A DNA stretch of 64,000 bases from Synechococcus sp. 8F6. Its GTDB lineage: Bacteria; Cyanobacteriota; Cyanobacteriia; PCC-6307; Cyanobiaceae. The stretch is taken from NCBI RefSeq assembly GCF_002252665.1, contig NZ_NQKZ01000009.1, positions 1 through 64,000 of the forward strand, given 5' to 3'. Made by a program: the position numbers and the translations under genes. The notes under the pieces are model-generated. The model saw only the letters and a list, made by a program, of their open reading frames with translations, made no database searches and was not told where the DNA came from. Shown here piece after piece: positions 8,260 through 16,869 of the stretch (its first letter is position 1; the number at the start of each line of letters is the position of its first letter).

Positions 8260-8554
8260 CCCAGGGCAGCACGATGGCATCGAGGCTGATCCCGGCTTCC
8301 ACCTCCGGAACGGGCAGCAAACCGCGGGACTCCAGCCGCTCCGGGCTGGTGAAGGTGAGCACCATCACCGTGGCCAGACCAACGGCGGCTGAGCACACCA
8401 TGCAGCCGGCCAGCATCAACGAAAATTCCTGGCGGTCGTTGGCGGCTTGCATCAACTGCAGGGCCCAGGCCACCAACGCCACCACGGCCCCCACCATGCC
8501 GAGGGCGATTGCGGTGGAAGCGGAAGCAGGAAGAACGGGTAGGGCGGAGAACAA
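8246..8554 (-). CDS. Small membrane protein upstream of menG
   Basis: 102 aa from a TTG start with two hydrophobic helices (about residues 14-35 and 46-67), followed by a soluble tail ending LDAIVLPWDGQL. No family is recognised. The 3' end overlaps menG and the 5' side borders a three-copy 17-bp repeat, so the two genes are probably expressed together. Confidence 0.6.
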   Translation of the reverse strand: MFSALPVLPASASTAIALGMVGAVVALVAWALQLMQAANDRQEFSLMLAGCMVCSAAVGLATVMVLTFTSPERLESRGLLPVPEVEAGISLDAIVLPWDGQL

Positions 8555-8555
8555 C

Positions 8556-8606
8556 GTGATGCCTGAAGCGAAGTGATGCCGAAAACGGAGTGATGCCGGA
8601 ATGGTG
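8556..8606. repeat. Three 17-bp tandem repeats upstream of menG unit
   Basis: GTGATGCC recurs at 8556, 8573 and 8590, exactly 17 bases apart, each followed by a similar A/G-rich spacer. The block lies just before the start of the small membrane gene/menG unit. It may be a protein-binding array or a simple tandem duplication. Confidence 0.55.
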
Positions 8607-8667
8607 GACTGCGGCTGGCCTTAGTGCAATCACGTTACAAGCGTTAACACGCCGACGTGGGTGCTCA

Positions 8668-9456
8668 TCACGCCAGCGGCCGGATCGGCAAACCCCTTTG
8701 CAGCAGTTCGGTTTTGATCGCCTCGACGGTGAGCACGCCGTCGTGGAGCAGGGACGCCAACAGGGCCGCGGAGGCATGCCCGCCCTCGGGGCCCGGATCG
8801 AGGGCCTCGGCCAGGTGGGCGATGCAGCCAGCGCCACCTGAGGCGATCACCGGCACCTCCACCGCATCGGCCACCGCCCGGGTGAGGTCGAGGGCGTAGC
8901 CGGCCTGGGTGCCGTCGCCATCCATCGAGGTGAGCAGGATCTCGCCGGCGCCGAGCGCCACCACCTGCCGGGCCCAGGCCACCGCATCGAGGCCAGTGTT
9001 CTCGCGACCGCCCTTCACATACACATCCCAACCGGCCCCGGAGCCCTCGCCGCTGCGGGCCCGGGCGTCGATGGCCACCACGATGCACTGGCAGCCGAAG
9101 CGCTCGGCACCGCGGGCCACCAGATCCGGGTCGCGCACCGCCGAGGAGTTGAGGCTCACCTTGTCGGCGCCGGCGCGCAGCAGCTCGGTGATGCCCTCCA
9201 CGCTGCTGATGCCGCCACCCACGGTGAAGGGAATGGTGACGGCCTCAGCAGTGCGCCGCACCAGCTCCACCAGGGTGCCGCGGCCCTGGTGGCTGGCGGC
9301 AATGTCGAGAAACACCAACTCATCAGCCCCCGAGGCGCTGTAGCGGCAGGCGAGTTCCACCGGGTCGCCCGCATCCCGCAGGCCCACGAAATTCACCCCC
9401 TTCACCACCCGGCCATCAGCCACGTCCAGACAGGGAATGATCCGCTTGGCAACCAT
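8668..9456 (-). CDS. hisF: Imidazole glycerol phosphate synthase cyclase subunit
   Basis: 262 aa (beta/alpha)8 barrel that with HisH makes imidazole glycerol phosphate and AICAR in histidine synthesis. It starts [20 protein letters not shown], with the first catalytic Asp in PCLDV and the second in VVAIDARA. Phosphate loops are visible (VGGGISS, IASGGAG). The ATG at 9456 was chosen because the family begins there. Length is near the usual 255. Confidence 0.95.
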   Translation of the reverse strand: MVAKRIIPCLDVADGRVVKGVNFVGLRDAGDPVELACRYSASGADELVFLDIAASHQGRGTLVELVRRTAEAVTIPFTVGGGISSVEGITELLRAGADKVSLNSSAVRDPDLVARGAERFGCQCIVVAIDARARSGEGSGAGWDVYVKGGRENTGLDAVAWARQVVALGAGEILLTSMDGDGTQAGYALDLTRAVADAVEVPVIASGGAGCIAHLAEALDPGPEGGHASAALLASLLHDGVLTVEAIKTELLQRGLPIRPLA

Positions 9457-9524
9457 GGACGCGAGCTCCGTTGGGGACTGTTTGGCCACTGTTAAGGTTG
9501 CGCCACTTTCCAGTCGCGCCGGCC

Positions 9525-9740
9525 ATGTCCCAGGCTGCCACCATCAACATCGGCTCGAAGGTACGAATCACCCGGGTGCGGGATCGCATCTCCACTGAGA
9601 TGGTGGATTCCCTGAAGGCTGACGCCACCGGCACCGTGACGGGCTTCCGCACGGTGGACGGCAAAGGCATCGGCGTGGTGGTGGAGCTGAGCGGTGGTCA
9701 GACCGCCTGGTTCTTCGACGACGAAATCACCCTCGCCTGA
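9525..9740 (+). CDS. petP: Cytochrome b6f subunit PetP (DUF2862)
   Basis: 71 aa, the size of the cyanobacterial PetP/DUF2862 family. It reads [20 protein letters not shown], then [20 protein letters not shown], and ends [12 protein letters not shown], an SH3-like small barrel. PetP sits on the cytoplasmic face of the cytochrome b6f complex and affects its stability and electron flow. Divergent from hisF and just upstream of chlG, which suggests a shared photosynthesis transcript. Confidence 0.75.
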   Translation: MSQAATINIGSKVRITRVRDRISTEMVDSLKADATGTVTGFRTVDGKGIGVVVELSGGQTAWFFDDEITLA

Positions 9741-9765
9741 GCTCCCCTCGCCGGAACAGCCCGCC

Positions 9766-10746
9766 TTGACCAACAGCCCCAACCCTGAAGCCTCCAGCGG
9801 CGCCGGCGCCCGCCAGCTGCTGGGCATGAAGGGTGCCAGCGGCACCAGCAGCATCTGGAAAATCCGGCTGCAGCTGATGAAGCCCGTCACCTGGATCCCC
9901 CTGATCTGGGGTGTGCTGTGTGGCGCGGCGGCATCAGGCAATTTCCACTGGACCCTGCCGGAGGTGGGGGCCTCGATCGCCTGCATGCTGATGAGCGGGC
10001 CGCTGCTGGCCGGCTACACGCAAACCATCAACGACTACTACGACCGCGAGATTGACGCGATCAACGAGCCCTACCGTCCCATCCCCTCAGGCGCGATTCC
10101 GCTGGGCCAGGTGAAGGCCCAGATCTGGATCCTGCTGTTGGCGGGTTTGGGCGTGGCCTATGGGCTCGACCTGTGGGCCGGCCACTCCACCCCCGTGCTG
10201 CTGCTGCTGGCCCTGGGTGGCTCGTTTGTGAGCTTCATCTATTCAGCCCCGCCGCTGAAGCTCAAGCAGAACGGCTGGCTGGGCAACTACGCCCTCGGCG
10301 CCAGCTACATCGCCCTGCCCTGGTGGGCCGGCCAGGCGCTGTTTGGCCAGCTCACCTGGACCACCGCGATCCTCACCCTGGCCTACTCATTGGCAGGCCT
10401 GGGCATCGCCGTGGTGAACGACTTCAAGAGCGTGGAGGGCGACCGGGCCCTGGGGCTGCAATCGCTGCCCGTGGCCTTCGGGATCGAGAAGGCCAGCTGG
10501 ATCAGCGCCGGCATGATCGATGTGTTTCAGCTGGCCATGGTGGCCGTGCTGATCGCCATCGGTCAGCATTTCGCCGCGGTGCTGCTGGTGCTGCTGATCA
10601 TTCCCCAGATCACCTTCCAAGACATCTGGCTGCTGCGCGATCCGGTGGCCTTTGATGTGAAATACCAGGCCAGTGCCCAACCCTTCCTGGTGTTAGGCAT
10701 GCTGGTGACGGCTCTGGCTATCGGCCACAGCGCCCTCGTTGCCTGA
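9766..10746 (+). CDS. chlG: Chlorophyll a synthase
   Basis: 326 aa UbiA-type prenyltransferase that esterifies chlorophyllide with phytyl/geranylgeranyl diphosphate in the thylakoid. It begins RQLLGMKGASGTSSIWKIRL, as ChlG proteins do. The first Asp-rich motif is NDYYDREIDAINEPYRPIPS and the second is VNDFKSVEGDRALG; about eight membrane helices. The start is most likely the TTG at 9766, which avoids a long overlap with petP; an in-frame start at 9694 is possible. Confidence 0.93.
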   Translation: MTNSPNPEASSGAGARQLLGMKGASGTSSIWKIRLQLMKPVTWIPLIWGVLCGAAASGNFHWTLPEVGASIACMLMSGPLLAGYTQTINDYYDREIDAINEPYRPIPSGAIPLGQVKAQIWILLLAGLGVAYGLDLWAGHSTPVLLLLALGGSFVSFIYSAPPLKLKQNGWLGNYALGASYIALPWWAGQALFGQLTWTTAILTLAYSLAGLGIAVVNDFKSVEGDRALGLQSLPVAFGIEKASWISAGMIDVFQLAMVAVLIAIGQHFAAVLLVLLIIPQITFQDIWLLRDPVAFDVKYQASAQPFLVLGMLVTALAIGHSALVA

Positions 10747-10747
10747 G

Positions 10748-12838
10748 GTGAGCCGCACGGTCAAAAGCTCCGGCAAGCCCACGCGCCGCACCAACCTGGT
10801 GGGTGCCGGCGTGCTGGCGGCACTGATCGGCGGGGGCGTGGCCTGCGGCCAGGCGGCCCTGGTGTCCGGCTTCGACAGCCTGCTGCCCGATGCCCGTGGC
10901 ATCAACCACTTCAACCGCCCCGGCACCCTGACGATCCTCTCGGCCGACGGCCAGGTGGTGCACAAAATCGGCCCGGTGACGCGCGAGAAGCTCACCCCCG
11001 AAACGATGCCCGCCCTGGTGGAGCAGGCGTTCATCGCCGCGGAAGACCGGCGCTTTCACAACCACGACGGCATCGACCCGGTGGGCATCGGCCGGGCTCT
11101 GATGCGCAACATCACCCAGCGCTCGGTTGAGGAGGGCGCCAGCACGATCACCCAGCAGCTGGCCCGCACCGTGTTTCTCAGCCAGGACCGCACCCTGGTG
11201 CGCAAGATCAAGGAAGCCGCCCTGGCCGGCAAGCTCGAGCGCCAGCTCAGCAAGCCGCAGATCCTCAGCGAGTATCTGAATGTGGTGTATCTGGGCTCCA
11301 GCGCCTACGGCGTGGCGGATGCGGCCTGGGTGTACTTCTCCAAAACCCCCGACCAGCTCACCCTGCCTGAGGCGGCCCTGATCGCGGGCCTGCCGCCGGC
11401 TCCTTCGGTGTATTCGCCCCTGGTGAACCCGGAGCTGGCCCTCGAGCGCCGGGCGGTGGTGCTGCGCCGCATGCAGGAGGCGGGCTTCATCAGCGCCAGC
11501 GCGCAGCAACAGGCCGAGGCCACGCCGCTGCAGCTGAAGCCGGCCGAGCCCAAATACTGGGACAGTGGGGCGCCGTGGTTTAGCAGCTGGGTGCAGCAGG
11601 AGCTGCCCAAGGTGCTCACCCCCGAGCAACTGGAGGTGGGCGGCCTGACGGTGCGCAGCAGCGTCAACCTGGCCTGGCAGCAGCAGGCGCAGAAGGCGAT
11701 TAACACCTACGCCAGCGGCGACATGGAGGGAGCCCTGGTGGCGATGGAGCCCGGCACGGGCCTGGTGCGGGCGATGGTGGGCGGCACCGACTTCAAGGCC
11801 AGCCAGTTCAACCGGGCGGCCCAGGCGCTGCGCTCGCCGGGCTCCACCTTCAAGTTGTTTGTATATCTCACCGCCCTGGAGCAGGGGATGCTGCCAGAGC
11901 GGGTGTTCCGCGATGCGGCCCGCTGCTTCGCCGGCTACTGCCCGAAGAACTTCGGCAACCGCTACATGGGCTCGGTGTCGATGGTGGTGGCCCTGCAGAA
12001 CTCGCTCAACACCGTGGCGGTGGCGCTGCTGCAGGAGCTGGGCTTCGACAAGGTGCTCGACACGGCCAAGAGCCTGGGCATCACGCGGGAGCTGGGGCGC
12101 TTCTTCCCCCTGGCCCTCGGCGCCACCGAGCAGACCGTGGTGGACATGACGGCCGCCTACGCGGCGATCAACAACGGCGGCATCTACGTCAAGCCCACGC
12201 CATTTGAAGAGATCCTCGGCCCCGACGGCGAGCTGCTCTGGAGCCGGCGGGTGGACGGCGACCAGGGCCGCCGGGCTGTGAGCAGCGACCTCGCCGCCCT
12301 GATGCTGTGGATGCTGCAGCGGGCGGTGCAGTCGGGCACCGGTGGCGGCGCCGCCCTGCCGGACCGGCCGGTGGCGGGCAAAACGGGCACCTCAGAAGGG
12401 GGCCGCGATCTGTGGTTCATCGGCTCGATCCCCCAGCTCACCACTGGGGTGTGGCTGGGCTACGACAACAGCCGCACCACCAAGAGCACCAGCGTGGTGG
12501 CCACCTACGCCTGGCGGGCCTTCATGGCGCCGATCAGCAAGGACCTACCGGCGCGCCAGTTTCCGCCCAAGCCAGATCTGCAGGACACCTACCGAGGCGG
12601 CAAGAAGCCGCCGGCGCCCCCCAGTGAAGCCCCTGCCCGCCCCGACGCCCCACTGGATGGCGAGGACGCGCGGGAACAGGAGCTCGATCCCACCCCGAGG
12701 GTCAACGAGCAGCCAGGCGCCACCGCACCCAGAGCAGGAGCGCCCGTTGCACCGGCCACCCCGGCCCCACCCCAGGCCACAACACCGCCCCCCCTGGACG
12801 CCCCACCGCCACCGGTGGCGCCCCCCCCGGCGCCCTAA
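10748..12838 (+). CDS. Class A penicillin-binding protein (PBP1A type)
   Basis: 696 aa bifunctional peptidoglycan polymerase/transpeptidase anchored by a helix near residues 17-40. GT51 motifs: EDRRFHNHDGID and EGASTITQQLARTV. Transpeptidase motifs: SPGSTFKLF (STFK), QNSLNT (SxN) and AGKTGTSEGG (KTG). The last about 90 residues are a Pro/Ala-rich tail. GTG at 10748 was chosen, two bases after the chlG stop; TTG at 10739 is possible. The 3' end overlaps rsmB by 4 bases, convergent. Confidence 0.92.
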   Translation: MSRTVKSSGKPTRRTNLVGAGVLAALIGGGVACGQAALVSGFDSLLPDARGINHFNRPGTLTILSADGQVVHKIGPVTREKLTPETMPALVEQAFIAAEDRRFHNHDGIDPVGIGRALMRNITQRSVEEGASTITQQLARTVFLSQDRTLVRKIKEAALAGKLERQLSKPQILSEYLNVVYLGSSAYGVADAAWVYFSKTPDQLTLPEAALIAGLPPAPSVYSPLVNPELALERRAVVLRRMQEAGFISASAQQQAEATPLQLKPAEPKYWDSGAPWFSSWVQQELPKVLTPEQLEVGGLTVRSSVNLAWQQQAQKAINTYASGDMEGALVAMEPGTGLVRAMVGGTDFKASQFNRAAQALRSPGSTFKLFVYLTALEQGMLPERVFRDAARCFAGYCPKNFGNRYMGSVSMVVALQNSLNTVAVALLQELGFDKVLDTAKSLGITRELGRFFPLALGATEQTVVDMTAAYAAINNGGIYVKPTPFEEILGPDGELLWSRRVDGDQGRRAVSSDLAALMLWMLQRAVQSGTGGGAALPDRPVAGKTGTSEGGRDLWFIGSIPQLTTGVWLGYDNSRTTKSTSVVATYAWRAFMAPISKDLPARQFPPKPDLQDTYRGGKKPPAPPSEAPARPDAPLDGEDAREQELDPTPRVNEQPGATAPRAGAPVAPATPAPPQATTPPPLDAPPPPVAPPPAP

Positions 12839-14226
12839 GCCGCCAAGGCCGCGGGTGCCAGCGGGGCCTGCAGCAGGGCCGCAAAAAAGCCATCGCCACC
12901 GCTGGGCTCCGGCCAGCGCTGCCATTGCTGCAGCCGCTGCCAGCTGGGGTGGTCGGCCAGGAAGCCATCGAGAAGCTCGGCATTTTCAGCCGGATGAACC
13001 GTGCAGGTGGCGTACACCACCTGGCCGCCGGGCTTGAGCAGGGGCAGCAGGGCCTCCAGCAACTGGCGCTGCAGCAGCACCAGCTCGGCGATCGCCTCGG
13101 GTGTGATGCGCCAGCGGGCATCGGCGTGGCGGGCCAGGGTGCCGAGCCCCGAGCAGGGGGCATCCAGCAGGATGCGATCAAAGCTGCCGCGCCACTCGGG
13201 CTTGTCGGCCGCCAGCGCAGCGGCATCGGCGGCCAGGGTGTGGATGCTCTGCAGGCCCAGGCGCGCCGCGTTAACGCCCACCCGGCGCAGCCGCCCTTCG
13301 GAGCGATCCACCGCCCACACCTCGCCGTGGTCGCCCATCAACTCGGCCAGGTGGGTGCTTTTGCCACCGGGGGCGGCGCAGGCATCGAGAATCCGCTCGC
13401 CAGGCAGGGGAGCGAGCAGCAGGCCCACCGCCTGAGCGGCGCGGTCCTGCACGCACCAGTGGCCCTCGGCGTAGCCGGGCAGGGCTCGTAACTCGCCGCT
13501 GCGGCCCAGGAGCGTGAGGCCGTTGGGCAGATCCGGCAGGGGGGCCGCCTCCAGCCCGACGGCGGCGAAGGCCTCCAGCAGGGCCGCACGGCTGGTGCGC
13601 AGCGGGTTGACCCGCAGATCGAGGGCGGGGGCCTGGTTGCAGGAGCAGCCGAAGGCCTCGGCTTCTGGAGCGGGCAGCCACTGCAGCGCCAGCTGGGCCA
13701 GCCAGGTGGGCAGGGAGTGGCGCAGGCCAAACGCAGCCGCAGGATCGCCGGGCAGGGGGCCCAACCCATCCCAGGGCTCAGGTCCGGCCTGCGCGCGCCG
13801 CCGCCCGCAGGCCCTCAGTAGGCCATTGGCCACCGGCGCCAGCCGGCCAAGCTTGCCCCGTTTCGCCAACTCCACGGTGGTGCTCACCGCCGCCGAAGCC
13901 GGCACCCGGCTGCTGAACAGCAGTTGGTAGAGCCCCAGATGCAGCAGCCAGCGCAACTTGGGCGGCTGGCGCGCGGCCGGCACCTTGCCGAGGGCATCGA
14001 GCCAGGCATCGAGCAGGCGCCGCTGGCGGATGGCGCCGTAGGCCAGTTCGGTGGCCAGAGCGCGGTCGGCCCCGTCGAGAGGATGGCGCTGCAGCTCCCG
14101 CTCCAGGGCCACATCGGCGTAGGCGCCGCCCCCCACCGCCAGCAGCACCTGCCAGGCCAACTGGCGCGGTGCCAGACCGATCGCGGCAGGGGGCGTGGTG
14201 GGCGGTGCGGCGGGCGACGGGGTCAG
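12835..14226 (-). CDS. rsmB: 16S rRNA m5C967 methyltransferase
   Basis: About 463 aa: an N-terminal NusB-like helical domain (LAPRQLAWQVLLAVGGGAYA onward) followed by the RsmB/NOP2 methyltransferase domain. Motifs: the SAM loop DACAAPGGKSTHLAEL, the release Cys in LLDAPCSGLGTL, and the catalytic Cys in VVYATCTVHPAEN. The start is unclear: no ATG, GTG or TTG lies in frame just before the domain, so the CTG at 14226 is a guess. Confidence 0.9.
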   Translation of the reverse strand: MTPSPAAPPTTPPAAIGLAPRQLAWQVLLAVGGGAYADVALERELQRHPLDGADRALATELAYGAIRQRRLLDAWLDALGKVPAARQPPKLRWLLHLGLYQLLFSSRVPASAAVSTTVELAKRGKLGRLAPVANGLLRACGRRRAQAGPEPWDGLGPLPGDPAAAFGLRHSLPTWLAQLALQWLPAPEAEAFGCSCNQAPALDLRVNPLRTSRAALLEAFAAVGLEAAPLPDLPNGLTLLGRSGELRALPGYAEGHWCVQDRAAQAVGLLLAPLPGERILDACAAPGGKSTHLAELMGDHGEVWAVDRSEGRLRRVGVNAARLGLQSIHTLAADAAALAADKPEWRGSFDRILLDAPCSGLGTLARHADARWRITPEAIAELVLLQRQLLEALLPLLKPGGQVVYATCTVHPAENAELLDGFLADHPSWQRLQQWQRWPEPSGGDGFFAALLQAPLAPAALAA

Positions 14227-14257
14227 GGGTGGTGCGGGCGGTGATCCGACTCCACAC

Positions 14258-14614
14258 CTAGCGCGGCCGCCAGCGGTGGCGGGCCAGGGGCAGGCGACCG
14301 GCGGCGTCGACGGGGATGCCTTCGGCCAGCAGCAGCTCGCGCTGGATCCAGTCGCTGCCTTCGCGGCTGGGGGTGAAGCTGATCTGGCCGCGGGCATTCA
14401 CCACCCGCTGCCAGGGAATCGGCGACGGCAAGGGCAGCCGCCGCAACGCCCAACCCACCTGGCGCGCCGCGCCGTAGGCCCCGATCAGCTCGGCAATCTG
14501 GCCATAAGTGGCCAGCTGCCCGCGGGGGATGCCGGCCACCGCGGCATAAACCCGCTGGTCGAAGGAAGCGCTGGGCGCGGGCGGGAGCGGGGATGTGCCA
14601 TCGGCGGTTTGCAT
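14258..14614 (-). CDS. Alkyltransferase-like (ATL) DNA repair protein
   Basis: 118 aa, the C-terminal DNA-binding half of the MGMT family: IPRGQLATYGQIAELIG, ARQVGWALRR, then IPWQRVVNARGQ. The methyl-acceptor PCHR motif is PWQR here, so the reactive Cys is a Trp. Such ATL proteins cannot transfer alkyl groups; by family knowledge they bind O6-alkylguanine and pass it to nucleotide excision repair. Divergent from trmH. Confidence 0.85.
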   Translation of the reverse strand: MQTADGTSPLPPAPSASFDQRVYAAVAGIPRGQLATYGQIAELIGAYGAARQVGWALRRLPLPSPIPWQRVVNARGQISFTPSREGSDWIQRELLLAEGIPVDAAGRLPLARHRWRPR

Positions 14615-14704
14615 GTGTGCAACAAGTTGTTCAACAAATCCAATTCGCCCGAAACACCAGCTCCCCAGCCGGTAGGGGCGTTGCTGGTGGGGTGTTGATT
14701 GAGG

Positions 14705-15430
14705 ATGGCGCAACGGCCCTTGACGCCAGATCCCAACGCCATGCCCCTGCTGCCCCGCCGCTTCGAGCGGCTCAAGGCCGTGCTCGATCGCCGCATGGGC
14801 GACCTCACCGTGGTGCTCGAGCACGTCGACAAACCCCACAACCTCTCGGCGATCCTGCGCAGCTGCGATGCCGTGGGGGTGCTGGAGGCCCATGTGGTGA
14901 GCCTGGCGGGCCGCACCCCCACCTTCAACTGCACAGCCAAGGGCAGCGAGAGGTGGGTGCCGCTGCACCGCCACAGCAACAGCGTGGCCCTGCTGCAGCA
15001 GCTCAAGGCCCAGGGCTTCCGGCTCTACGGCACCCACCTGTCGGTGGAGGCGGTGGACTACCGCGCCTGCGATTTCACCGGCCCGAGTGCCCTGGTGCTG
15101 GGCGCTGAGAAGTGGGGCCTGAGCGCAGAAGCGGCGGCGCTGGTGGACCAGCCGATCGTGATCCCGATGCAGGGCATGGTGCAGTCGCTGAACGTGAGCG
15201 TGGCCTGCGCCACCTTGCTGTTTGAGGCGCTGCGCCAGCGGCAGGCTGCCGGGGTGCTGCCCACCTGCGGCGAAGGGGTGCCGGCGGAGCGCTACGGACC
15301 GCTGTTGTTTGAGTGGGCCTACCCCGAGGTGGCGGCCTGGTGCCAGCGGGAAGGGCGGCCCTACCCGGCTCTCGATGCCGAGGGCGCCATCAGCGAAAAC
15401 CTGCCGCGCACCCTGAAGATGCGCTACTGA
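14705..15430 (+). CDS. trmH: tRNA (Gm18) 2'-O-methyltransferase
   Basis: 241 aa SPOUT methyltransferase that modifies G18 in the tRNA D-loop. Motifs: VLEHVDKPHNLSAILRSCDA (N-terminal catalytic Asn/Arg region), LVLGAEKWGLS and IPMQGMVQSLNVSVA (knot). The ATG at 14705 is preferred; a TTG two codons earlier is possible. Confidence 0.9.
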   Translation: MAQRPLTPDPNAMPLLPRRFERLKAVLDRRMGDLTVVLEHVDKPHNLSAILRSCDAVGVLEAHVVSLAGRTPTFNCTAKGSERWVPLHRHSNSVALLQQLKAQGFRLYGTHLSVEAVDYRACDFTGPSALVLGAEKWGLSAEAAALVDQPIVIPMQGMVQSLNVSVACATLLFEALRQRQAAGVLPTCGEGVPAERYGPLLFEWAYPEVAAWCQREGRPYPALDAEGAISENLPRTLKMRY

Positions 15431-15636
15431 AACCGGCGGGCGCTGGGGAGCCACAGGGCCACGCCGAGGGCCAGCAGCTCCAGCGGGATCTGGCGGCCGC
15501 CCAGCAGCACCACCGCCAGGGCCACAGCGGCGAGCAGCTTCTGGAACAGGCTCCAGACATCGTCGCTGTTGGTGCTGCCGCTGAACCAGAGGGCCACCGC
15601 AGCCCCCAGGAGGAGCAGATCCAACCACCAAGGCAT
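15424..15636 (-). CDS. Small membrane protein (70 aa)
   Basis: 70 aa with two or three hydrophobic helices (MPWWLDLLLLGAAVALWF, LLAAVALAVVLLG, then PLELLALGVALWLP). Convergent with trmH, overlapping its 3' end by 7 bases. No named family is certain; the size and layout fit small conserved cyanobacterial membrane proteins. Confidence 0.55.
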   Translation of the reverse strand: MPWWLDLLLLGAAVALWFSGSTNSDDVWSLFQKLLAAVALAVVLLGGRQIPLELLALGVALWLPSARRFQ

Positions 15637-15684
15637 GGGCTCGACCTTCACACCTATTGATTCTGGCGCAGCTTCAGAATCAGT

Positions 15685-15713
15685 GCAAAATGGAAGCCGA
15701 AACTCCATTTTGC
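15685..15713. promoter_or_regulatory. Inverted repeat before DUF4143 ATPase
   Basis: GCAAAATGGA and TCCATTTTGC form a perfect 10-bp inverted repeat with a 9-base centre, ending 8 bases before the ATPase start. Outer GCGCAG/CTGCGC arms may extend it. The site would overlap the promoter or ribosome site, so self-repression is a reasonable inference. Confidence 0.6.
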
Positions 15714-15721
15714 CTGCGCAA

Positions 15722-16861
15722 ATGGCGGCGATCCGGCGATTTCTGCAGCCACCTCCGGGCAGCTTCTTTCTGTTCGGGCCGCGCGGCACCGGCAAATCCA
15801 CCTGGCTGCAGCAGGAGTTTCCCGAGGCCCTGCGGCTGGATCTGCTGGCACCGGAGGTGCTGCGCACCTATCAGGCCAGGCCGGAGCGACTGGCCGAGCG
15901 CATCGCCGCTGCAGGAACAATGGCCCACACGGTGGTGATCGACGAAGTTCAGAAAGCGCCCCAGTTGCTTGACGTGGTGCATGCCCTGGTGGAACAACGA
16001 CGTGATCTGCGCTTCGTGCTCACCGGCTCGAGTGCGCGCAAGCTGCGCCACGGGGCCGCCAATCTGCTGGGAGGTCGGCTGCTGGCGGTGCACATGCCGC
16101 CGTTCATGGCGGCGGAGCTGGGCCCGGATTTCGAGCTGTCGCGGGCACTGGCCAACGGACTCGTGCCACTGGTGTGGCAAGCCGTGGATCCAGAGGCCAC
16201 TTTGGCGGCCTATGCCTCGCTGTATCTGCAAGAGGAGGTGCAGGCCGAAGCCCTGGTGCGCCAGATCGGCGATTTCGCTCGCTTTCTGGAGGTGATCAGC
16301 TTTTCGCAGGGCTCATCACTAAACCTGGCCAACCTGGGCCGGGAGGCCGAAATCCCGCGCAAGCGGGCCGAAAGCTATCTGGGAATCCTTGAAGACCTTC
16401 TGATCAGCTTCCGGCTACCGGTGTTTCAACGGCGGGCCCAGCGGCAGCTGGTGCAGCACCAGAAGTTTTTCTTCTTCGATGCGGGCGTGTTCCGCTCCCT
16501 GCGCCCCCGTGGCCCGCTGGATGCGCCGGAAGAGATTGAAGGGGTGGCGCTCGAAACCTTGGTAGCTCAGCACCTACGGGCGGTCTGTCAGCTGCGCGAC
16601 GGAGGCGCCCAGCTCAGCTTCTGGCGCACCCGATCTGGATTGGAAGTGGATTTCATCGTGTATGGCCCCAACTTGTTTCTGGCGATCGAGGTGAAACGCA
16701 GCCGGCGAATCGACCGGAGCGACCTCAAAGCGTTGCGGGCCTTCGGTGAGGACTACCCCGAAGCCGAACGCCTGCTGCTCTCTTACTGCCCCGAGTGCCT
16801 GCTGATCGACGGCATCCGCTGTGAACCGCTCGAAGGCTGGCTGCGGCAGCTGCGCCCCTGA
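15722..16861 (+). CDS. AAA ATPase with DUF4143 domain
   Basis: 379 aa. Walker A is FLFGPRGTGKSTWL at about residues 15-28; Walker B is TVVIDEVQKAPQLL; the sensor is FVLTGSSARKL. The C-terminal third is DUF4143 with a nuclease-like core (FWRTRSGLEVDFIV then LAIEVKRSRR), resembling a PD-(D/E)xK fold. Function in this family is unknown. Single-gene unit, probably under the inverted repeat just upstream. Confidence 0.85.
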   Translation: MAAIRRFLQPPPGSFFLFGPRGTGKSTWLQQEFPEALRLDLLAPEVLRTYQARPERLAERIAAAGTMAHTVVIDEVQKAPQLLDVVHALVEQRRDLRFVLTGSSARKLRHGAANLLGGRLLAVHMPPFMAAELGPDFELSRALANGLVPLVWQAVDPEATLAAYASLYLQEEVQAEALVRQIGDFARFLEVISFSQGSSLNLANLGREAEIPRKRAESYLGILEDLLISFRLPVFQRRAQRQLVQHQKFFFFDAGVFRSLRPRGPLDAPEEIEGVALETLVAQHLRAVCQLRDGGAQLSFWRTRSGLEVDFIVYGPNLFLAIEVKRSRRIDRSDLKALRAFGEDYPEAERLLLSYCPECLLIDGIRCEPLEGWLRQLRP

Positions 16862-16869
16862 AGTCGGCT

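Noticed and set aside
12545-14257. Alternative minus-strand frames over the PBP tail and rsmB
   Set aside because: Low-complexity Ala/Gly/Arg proteins arising from GC-rich sequence; rsmB motifs occur in one frame only.
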